From positions 1 to 7,163 of the forward strand of contig JBKQHM010000191.1 in assembly GCA_052148775.1 (NCBI GenBank): 7,163 bases of DNA, read 5' to 3'. Source of the DNA: CAVZRC01 sp052148775. GTDB taxonomy: Bacteria > Planctomycetota > Planctomycetia > Isosphaerales > Isosphaeraceae. The stretch's first letter is position 1; every line of letters starts with the position of its first letter. The translations under genes were made by a program, and so were the position numbers. The notes below the pieces were generated by a model, which was not told the DNA's origin, searched no databases, and worked only from the letters and a program-made list of their open reading frames with translations. Below are positions 1 to 7,163 of the stretch, piece after piece.

Positions 1-5
1 AGCCC

Positions 6-22
6 GGTGGGCCGTGCCCACC
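6..22. repeat. Short GC-rich inverted repeat (intergenic palindrome)
   Basis: Arms GGTGGGC (6-12) and GCCCACC (16-22) are perfect reverse complements around a 3-base loop. It lies between genes at the window's left edge and has no T-run on either side, so it does not look like a normal intrinsic terminator. Palindromes of this kind are commonly dispersed between genes in planctomycete genomes, but copy number cannot be seen from one window. Confidence 0.45.
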
Positions 23-128
23 CTACCAGGAGACCAGGGTTTCCCGGCTGAGAGCCCGCCAACTCGCGGGACGGCCCATCCGGTTGATCTCCAGACCTTT
101 GTAGTCGCGCCGATGGGCTAACACAAGG

Positions 129-150
129 AAAAAACGGCTCGGCGGATCCG
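129..150 (-). terminator. Candidate intrinsic terminator after the VOC gene
   Basis: On the minus strand, CGGATC (150-145) can pair with GAGCCG (140-135) around a CGCC loop, with one A-G mismatch. Six T residues (134-129) follow at once. It lies 25 bases past the stop codon of the VOC gene, where a terminator is expected. The stem is short, so the call is moderate. Confidence 0.4.
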
Positions 151-174
151 ATCGCCCTCGAGAGACTGATCGAC

Positions 175-585
175 TCACGTCCCAGCTTCTCGGCTTCCTG
201 TCGGAGGCGAGTCCGCCGGTCCGTTCGCGCCGGACTTGGAGTATCGCGGTTGGTAGAGCTGGACTTCGAAGCCGCCCGGGACGCGGAAGAAGGTCACCAG
301 ACCATAGCCCCGGTCGACGACCGGGCCGCTGAACTCAACACCGCGCGCCTGAAGCTCGGCGACCGTCCGCTCGATATCGTCGCAGTAGAACGAGATATCG
401 TGGGTCCCGGACGGTGCGCCGCCATCCTCATCGGCCGGGTGACATCCCAGGTCGGCCTCGGGCAGATCGAAGATGAGCCAGCCTCCTCCCACGTCGGTGG
501 ATGGGAAGCCCAGCTTATCCCGGAGGAAGGCGCGAAGCGCCTCGGGCTCCGAGGTATAGAACATCGTATGAACGCCGCGAATCAT
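175..585 (-). CDS. VOC-family (glyoxalase/bleomycin-resistance fold) protein
   Basis: A 136-residue protein of the vicinal oxygen chelate superfamily: metal-dependent lyases, isomerases and dioxygenases, plus non-enzymatic binding proteins. It has the two beta-alpha-beta-beta-beta halves expected of a single-chain VOC protein. The first half starts at VHTMFYTSEPEALRAFLRDKLGF (residues 5-27). The second runs from THDISFYCDDIERTVAELQARGVEF (61-85) to PGGFEVQLYQP (103-113). Likely metal ligands by position are H6, H49 or H62, and E107. Residues 115-136 form a polar, probably disordered tail. The ATG at 585 is preceded by GGGAGG (plus-strand 591-596) at 5 bases. No signal peptide is visible, so it should be cytoplasmic. 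The substrate cannot be inferred. It lies downstream of the TPR gene on the same strand, but the 255-base gap and its own candidate promoter suggest separate transcription. Confidence 0.9.
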   Translation of the reverse strand: MIRGVHTMFYTSEPEALRAFLRDKLGFPSTDVGGGWLIFDLPEADLGCHPADEDGGAPSGTHDISFYCDDIERTVAELQARGVEFSGPVVDRGYGLVTFFRVPGGFEVQLYQPRYSKSGANGPADSPPTGSREAGT

Positions 586-596
586 CGGAGCCTCCC

Positions 597-840
597 GGAT
601 CAGACCAACGATACCGGTTGCCGCGCAGCTCGATGTCGAACTCAGCCCCTGGATGGGCTCGATTAGAGCATATCGCGCCCCTTGACCTCAACCAGACCGA
701 ATCCGGAGGCGGGCATCGCCCCGACGTCGCAAGGCAGCGGGTCCGATGGCCGGCCCCTGATCCCGTCCCCATCTGCCGGCGCTCGGCCGCCGGCTCTTCC
801 TCCAGGGCAACAATGAGGATCGGCTGATCGTCCAAAGGAT
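597..840. other. Intergenic stretch between the VOC and TPR genes
   Basis: No convincing gene. It holds the candidate VOC promoter. It also holds fragments of minus-strand frame that look protein-like but do not join up: a TTG-initiated stretch beginning LDDQPILIVALEEEPAAER (835 downward), and another frame ending ASGFGLVEVKGRDML at a stop near 663. They could be remains of a decayed gene or chance reading in GC-rich DNA. Confidence 0.4.
662..691 (-). promoter_or_regulatory. Candidate sigma70-type promoter for the VOC gene
   Basis: Read on the minus strand there is TTGAGG (691-686), an 18-base spacer, and TCTAAT (667-662), matching the -35 and -10 consensus at 4 of 6 and 5 of 6 positions. 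Transcription would start near 655, giving a leader of about 70 bases before the ATG at 585. This is sequence matching only, and planctomycete promoters are poorly characterised. Confidence 0.35.
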
Positions 841-1821
841 TCAGGGAGATTCGGCCGAATTCTCCGGATCGGGACGGCCGCGTTCACTCTGGTAGGGGCC
901 GTTCCACCCCGTTGCGATCTCTGCGAGCAATTCGGCCGCGTTTGCATGGGTCGGCCTGATCTCCAGTGCCCTCTCGAGATGACCGATCGCCCGTTCCTGT
1001 TCGCTGTCGACGCAGAGCAGGGCCCCGCCGAGGCGATAATGGGATTCCACGTCGCCGGGGTCGATCGCCACGGCCCGCTCGAACAGCTCAATGGCCCGTC
1101 GGATGTTGATGTCCGCGTCGGGATTGTGTGACCTGACCAGGCTGCGTCCATAATCTCGGACGGCCAGGACGCATCTCTCGTCCCTCCTGATGGCGTTCAG
1201 GAACAGGGTTTCCGACTCGGCAAAGTAGCCCCAATCCGCCAGTGCATCCGCATAGACTGACATGGCAAGCGGCGCATACGCGTCGAGGTGTATCGCGCGC
1301 TCGAAGTAGCGTCTGGCCTCGGGCTCCCGATCCTGCCTCGCGAGCGCCATGGCGAGGAACAGGTTCGCATCGGGCAGTGTGGGGTCGAGTCGCACCGCCG
1401 CGTCCAGGAGCTCGATCGCCCCGGCATTGGATTCGGCAGTACCCCTGCCGGCATACGTGAGCGCGCCGAGCCGTTCCAGGGCCATCGAGTGCCCCGGGTA
1501 TCGGGCGATGGCCCGGGTCAAGAGAAAGACGGCCTCTTCGTACCGCGCCGCCTTCTCGCAGAGCAGTCCTTTCTTGTAATCACCATTCGCGACGCTCCAG
1601 CCCGCACGCACGTTCTCGACCTCTTCGCGCGACGGCGGCCCGTGAACGGGGTCGGGATGGTCGAACGGTCGCGACCACAGCTCGCGACACCAGTCCTCGG
1701 CGAACTCCTGGGCTCGGGTCTCGCCGGCGAACCTCCGTCGCGTCGTCTTCGCTTTCAGGTTGACGACCTGGATGTGACCGAGCTCGTGGAGGAAGACATC
1801 ATAGAGGAGGAATCGACGCAC
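841..1821 (-). CDS. TPR protein with N-terminal HELGH zinc-protease motif, probably 5'-truncated
   Basis: A 326-residue reading frame from a GTG at 1821. Residues 4-20 (FLLYDVFLHELGHIQVV) contain HExxH (H12, E13, H16). ETRAQEFAEDW follows, where E34 is 18 residues past H16 and could be the third zinc ligand, as in gluzincin and ImmA/IrrE-like peptidases. A linker rich in W, P and H (residues 45-64) follows. About six tetratricopeptide repeats then span residues 91-303, with typical segments such as AIELFERAVAIDPGDVESHYRLGGAL; these usually mediate protein-protein contacts. The motif is only 12 residues from the start, the GTG has no clear ribosome binding site, and the frame upstream still reads protein-like (RGCQWPRLAVRRF) for 24 codons back to a TGA at 1896-1894. 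This suggests the N-terminal part was lost or is interrupted. No signal peptide or membrane segment is seen. Function unknown; a peptidase or a degenerate peptidase-scaffold are both possible. Confidence 0.75.
   Translation of the reverse strand: MRRFLLYDVFLHELGHIQVVNLKAKTTRRRFAGETRAQEFAEDWCRELWSRPFDHPDPVHGPPSREEVENVRAGWSVANGDYKKGLLCEKAARYEEAVFLLTRAIARYPGHSMALERLGALTYAGRGTAESNAGAIELLDAAVRLDPTLPDANLFLAMALARQDREPEARRYFERAIHLDAYAPLAMSVYADALADWGYFAESETLFLNAIRRDERCVLAVRDYGRSLVRSHNPDADINIRRAIELFERAVAIDPGDVESHYRLGGALLCVDSEQERAIGHLERALEIRPTHANAAELLAEIATGWNGPYQSERGRPDPENSAESP
845..865. repeat. Palindrome at the 3' end of the TPR gene
   Basis: ATTCGGCCGAAT (849-860) is a perfect 12-base palindrome. 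It is flanked by GGAG (845-848) and CTCC (862-865) with one bulged T. It covers the last few codons of the TPR gene. On the minus strand a stem would form right at the stop codon, but there is no T-run after it, so it is at best a weak terminator or 3'-end stabiliser. Confidence 0.3.
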
Positions 1822-2162
1822 GGCGAGCCGAGGCCACTGGCAGCCCCGAACGGCCCCGAACCGGGAGGGAGTCGGACGAGATTCATCACCCGCTCAAATC
1901 GGGTTGCTCAACTCGTCGCTACCGTGATCCATTGTCACGAAGGTCATCCGTGGTCGCTCGATCGACGACATCCGTCCCAGTGACCGGGATCGAGCAGGGT
2001 CCCCGGCGGCCGATCTCATCTCAGGATTTTCCCGAGCCGTGGCGACGCAAAGGCCGCCGGAGTTTCTAGACTCAAAGATGGCGGCTCGTGTCGTTGGCGT
2101 TCGGGGTGCGCAAAGAAACAAATAAAGGTCTGGGTGATGCGGAAACGAGCAGAATACGAAAC

Positions 2163-2414
2163 ACGCGAAACGAACCCAGTCTCGCTCGGTCGCCGACGCC
2201 AGAACGCGACGAACGAACCCACAGATCCCACGCATCCGACGGAAAACGCGACGAACGAACCCAAGACTGGGGGGATTGGGAGAAATATTCCGAATTTGCC
2301 GGCGCGTCGCCCTGGTGTGACGTCAACGAAACGCGACGAACGAACCCACGCTTGCGAGTGCATGCATCGTGCTCGGTGTCGCATCCCATGGTCAAAATCG
2401 ACGAAACGAAGCCA
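2163..2414. repeat. Cluster of five copies of a 19-base direct repeat
   Basis: The unit AACGCGACGAACGAACCCA occurs identically at 2203-2221, 2245-2263 and 2330-2348. A degenerate copy lies on each side, at 2163-2178 (ACGCGAAACGAACCCA) and 2396-2414 (AATCGACGAAACGAAGCCA). All are in the same orientation. The copy ends are 43, 42, 85 and 66 bases apart, with no similarity between the spacers that I can see. The unit is not palindromic. The irregular spacers (24, 23, 66 and 47 bases) and short unit argue against CRISPR. It could be an intergenic repeat family or a set of protein binding sites upstream of the operon. Confidence 0.85.
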
Positions 2415-2470
2415 AGGCCAAGACCGCACCTATTCGGGATGAGTGCGTGGTGGTGTTTCCGTCGAGCCCA

Positions 2471-2499
2471 TGGAGATCCCGAGTGGCGAGGGTTAGAAT
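2471..2499 (+). promoter_or_regulatory. Candidate promoter for the DUF1553-DUF4058-DUF1501 operon
   Basis: TGGAGA (2471-2476), a 17-base spacer and TAGAAT (2494-2499) match the sigma70 -35 and -10 consensus at 4 of 6 and 5 of 6 positions. Transcription would begin near 2506, at the edge of the perfect inverted repeat 2507-2560, and leave a leader of roughly 315 bases before the chosen GTG. Sequence match only. Confidence 0.3.
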
Positions 2500-2506
2500 G
2501 AAGATG

Positions 2507-2560
2507 CTCGGCACCCTGGTGTCGAGTCCCACCTTGAGCCCCGGACTTCCGGGTGCCGAG
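2507..2560 (+). repeat. Perfect 10-bp inverted repeat in the operon leader
   Basis: CTCGGCACCC (2507-2516) and GGGTGCCGAG (2551-2560) are exact reverse complements across a 34-base loop. Within the loop, CCCGG (2540-2544) can instead pair with CCGGG (2549-2553), which uses three bases of the right arm, so the two stems exclude each other. CCACCTTG also occurs twice nearby (2529-2536 and 2563-2570). It may be a leader RNA structure or a dispersed palindromic element. Confidence 0.6.
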
Positions 2561-2724
2561 ATCCACCTTGTCACACGACCAATCGACCACCCCAGCTCGA
2601 GGCGAACGACGACCGGATCGACCGAGCGAAGATGTCGGCACACGAGAGGGTATCGAAGCATGGTTGGGTTGAACCTGAGCACCTTCGCCGGGATCCTTCG
2701 TTCTCAATGTCTTTGCACGATCCT

Positions 2725-2786
2725 GGGAGGGCGAGCCTCCCGGCGAGCCACGACGCCATCCGGCTCGGACGGAGCCTCACCCTCCC
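2725..2786 (+). repeat. 25-bp imperfect inverted repeat just upstream of the DUF1553 gene
   Basis: The left arm 2725-2749 (starting GGGAGGGCGAGCCTCC) and the right arm 2762-2786 (ending GCCTCACCCTCCC) pair at 20 of 25 positions around a 12-base loop. As RNA or single-stranded DNA it would fold into a strong hairpin ending 35 bases before the chosen GTG. GGGAGGGCGAG...CTCCC elements of this look are often dispersed between genes in planctomycetes. Its presence is the main reason for not extending the coding region upstream through it. Confidence 0.65.
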
Positions 2787-2806
2787 GATATCACGCAAGG
2801 CCATTT

Positions 2807-2810
2807 AGGA
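2807..2810 (+). promoter_or_regulatory. Ribosome binding site candidate deciding the DUF1553 start
   Basis: AGGA at 2807-2810 lies 11 bases before the GTG at 2822, which opens directly into a hydrophobic signal segment. No in-frame ATG exists between 2660 and this GTG. The match is weak and the spacing slightly long, so the start remains provisional. Confidence 0.35.
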
Positions 2811-2821
2811 TTCCCGGCCGA

Positions 2822-5950
<3,129 letters not shown>

Positions 5951-5958
5951 GTTCTCCC

Positions 5959-6780
5959 ATGCGTCCCCAATTCCCCGGAATGGACCCGTGGCTGGAGCGT
6001 CCCGATCTCTGGCCCGATGTGCATAACAGCCTGATCGCGGCGATCCGGGATTCGTTGATCCCGCTGGTCGTTCCTCATTACATCGTGCGTATCGAGTCAC
6101 GTACGACAGTCCTTACCGCGGCCGATTCTGACCGCATGTATCGTCCCGATGTGACCATCCAGGCCGCGGATCTCTGGGCGCCACGCCGTGAGTCTGGCGC
6201 CGCGGTCATGGAGCGCACCGAGGTCATTCCGATCGAAGTGGAATTGCCCGTCGACGAGATTGAAGAGAGCTACCTGACCATCCAAGAATTGCCCACGCGT
6301 AATCTCGTGACGGTCATGGAGGTTCTTTCTCCGACCAACAAGAAGACCGAGAAAGCCCGGACCCAATATCTGGAGAAGCGGCAGGATCTCATCAAGTCCG
6401 GGGTGAATTTCGTGGAGATCGATCTCCTCCGCGAGGGCACGCCCATGCCTTTGAAAAAGTCGCCTCCGCCGAGCGATTACCGGATCCTGATCAGCCGCGA
6501 GTGGCATCTTCTAGGCGCGCTGCTCTATAGCTTTTCTTACAAGGTTCCGATCCCGGCGATTACCGTTCCCTTGTTGCCAGACGCTGCCGAGCCAACCCTC
6601 GACCTGAATGCCATTCTTCACGCCCTGATCGATCGGGCCCGTTATGATCTTTCGATCGACTATAGTCAACCTCCCAGACCACCCCTACGGCCCGGCGATC
6701 ATTCGTGGGCCGCTGCCATTATTGCCCGAGCCACGCAAGGAACTCCCGAATCACCCGCCGGAGGGGAGACGACATCATGA
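5959..6780 (+). CDS. DUF4058 family protein
   Basis: A 273-residue protein recognised as DUF4058 by its N-terminus FPGMDPWLERPDLWPDVHNSLIAAIRD (residues 5-31) and by the core VTVMEVLSPTNKK...YLEKRQDLIKSGVNFVEIDLLREG (117-160). The length is normal for this family, which is frequent in planctomycetes and cyanobacteria and has no assigned function. The spacing of RPD (D64), MEVLSP (E121), NKK (K128/K129), Y137 and VEID (E153, D155) recalls Uma2-type PD-(D/E)XK nucleases; this is my inference. No signal peptide or membrane helix is visible, unlike its neighbours. AAGGAG (5942-5947), at the very end of the preceding gene, is 11 bases before the ATG. The stop overlaps the next ATG, so translation of all three genes is probably coupled. 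Codon use is less GC-biased at third positions than in the gene before it (for example CAT, CGT, ATT, TCT), which may mark it as a later insertion. Confidence 0.92.
   Translation: MRPQFPGMDPWLERPDLWPDVHNSLIAAIRDSLIPLVVPHYIVRIESRTTVLTAADSDRMYRPDVTIQAADLWAPRRESGAAVMERTEVIPIEVELPVDEIEESYLTIQELPTRNLVTVMEVLSPTNKKTEKARTQYLEKRQDLIKSGVNFVEIDLLREGTPMPLKKSPPPSDYRILISREWHLLGALLYSFSYKVPIPAITVPLLPDAAEPTLDLNAILHALIDRARYDLSIDYSQPPRPPLRPGDHSWAAAIIARATQGTPESPAGGETTS
6760..6766 (+). promoter_or_regulatory. Ribosome binding site of the DUF1501 gene
   Basis: GGAGGGG lies inside the last codons of the DUF4058 gene, 10 bases before the ATG at 6777. With the ATGA overlap (6777-6780), it supports this start and coupled translation. 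Confidence 0.65.
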
Positions 6781-7163
6781 ACTGCCAGGACCATCTCTAT
6801 CGACACGCCGACCCCCGCCAGGTCACCCGACGCTGGTTCCTCGAGCAATGCGGCGTCGGGCTCGGCTCCATGGCGCTGGGACATCTGCTGCAACAGCAGG
6901 GCTACGCGGCCGATACGAGCAGGCCGCAGGCCGCGGCCGTCAACAGCATGGCGCCCCGGGCGCCGCAATTCGCGCCGAAGGCCAAGCGGGTCCTGTTCCT
7001 GTTCATGGCCGGCGCGCCCAGTCACCTGGAGCTCTTCGATAACCGGCCGCAACTCGCCAAGTTCGACGGGACCTTGCCGCCGGCCGAGCTGATCAAGGGC
7101 TACCGCGCCGCGTTCATCAAGCCCAGCTCCAAGCTGCTGGGCCCGAAATACCGGTTCGCCAGG
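6777..7163 (+). CDS. DUF1501 protein with twin-arginine signal, cut by the window end
   Basis: 129 codons are open to the right edge with no stop, so only the N-terminus is visible; full members are usually over 400 residues. TRRWFLEQ (residues 17-24) is a twin-arginine motif, followed by a weakly hydrophobic stretch GVGLGSMALGHLL (26-38), so export by the Tat pathway is likely. Residues 70-90 (KRVLFLFMAGAPSHLELFDNR) are the characteristic first strand of DUF1501, a family related to the alkaline phosphatase/sulfatase fold. KLLGPKYRFAR at the edge also fits. The family normally sits directly after a PSCyt1-DUF1549-DUF1553 gene and is co-expressed with it; here a DUF4058 gene lies between them. 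Biochemical function is unproven. The start is fixed by the overlapping ATGA and a good ribosome binding site. Confidence 0.92.
   Translation, partial: MNCQDHLYRHADPRQVTRRWFLEQCGVGLGSMALGHLLQQQGYAADTSRPQAAAVNSMAPRAPQFAPKAKRVLFLFMAGAPSHLELFDNRPQLAKFDGTLPPAELIKGYRAAFIKPSSKLLGPKYRFAR

Larger units (their letters stand above)
1822..2821. other. Long intergenic region between divergent genes
   Basis: About 1 kb separates the minus-strand TPR gene from the plus-strand DUF1553 gene. Several frames stay open across it, but their translations are low-complexity and repeat-driven, for example recurring WVRS and FVRRV strings on the minus strand. None has a domain or a good ribosome binding site. It contains the 19-base repeat cluster, two inverted repeats and a candidate promoter, listed separately. 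Its codon pattern differs from the ordered GC-rich third positions seen in the downstream genes. Bases 1894-2130 may include the remnant 5' end of the TPR gene; nothing else is recognised there. Confidence 0.6.

Noticed and set aside
250..666. 138-codon plus-strand frame over the VOC gene
   Set aside because: Antisense to a well-supported VOC gene and without any recognisable domain.
1288..1983. 231-codon plus-strand frame opposite the TPR gene
   Set aside because: The TPR frame on the minus strand has clear domain matches; this one has none and is its shadow.
2163..2414. CRISPR array
   Set aside because: The unit is only 19 bases, spacers are 24, 23, 66 and 47 bases, and no cas genes are present.
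1894..2707. Overlapping minus-strand frames (113, 137 and 211 codons) in the intergenic region
   Set aside because: Their translations are driven by the 19-base repeat (WVRS, FVRRV), have no domain or good ribosome binding site, and overlap one another in different frames.
6097..6507. Minus-strand frame inside the DUF4058 gene
   Set aside because: The plus-strand frame has clear DUF4058 motifs; this is its complement.

Overview
The window looks like chromosomal DNA of a planctomycete, most likely of the Isosphaeraceae/Gemmatales type. The basis is high GC, a large secreted protein with the planctomycete-specific order PSCyt1 (c-type heme) - DUF1549 - DUF1553, its usual partner DUF1501 downstream, and GC-rich palindromic repeats between genes. 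This placement rests on family knowledge; no 16S or other marker gene is present.

Layout. Bases 1-174 are intergenic, with a small palindrome at the left edge and a candidate minus-strand terminator. Two minus-strand genes follow: a VOC/glyoxalase-fold protein (175-585) and a TPR protein that begins almost directly with a HELGH zinc-protease motif (841-1821). The second appears to lack its N-terminus, because the frame is cut by a stop 24 codons upstream of the first usable start. About 1 kb of apparently non-coding DNA (1822-2821) separates these from the plus-strand genes. It holds five copies of a 19-base repeat, a perfect 10-bp inverted repeat, a candidate promoter, and a long imperfect inverted repeat.

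The plus strand carries a compact operon. First is the PSCyt1/DUF1549/DUF1553 protein (2822-5950, start uncertain). Next is a DUF4058 protein (5959-6780), whose ribosome binding site lies at the end of the gene before it. Last is a DUF1501 protein (6777 to the window end), whose ATG overlaps the DUF4058 stop in an ATGA junction. The first and third products carry a Sec-like and a twin-arginine signal respectively and probably work together outside the cytoplasm. DUF4058 has no visible signal, so it is a presumably cytoplasmic protein placed inside an otherwise standard secreted pair.

I see no clear, complete new defence, mobile or biosynthetic system. The points most worth a second look are the repeat cluster at 2163-2414, the DUF4058 gene coupled inside the DUF1553-DUF1501 pair together with its possible kinship to PD-(D/E)XK nucleases, the structured leader of the operon, and the truncated HELGH-TPR gene next to the repeats.
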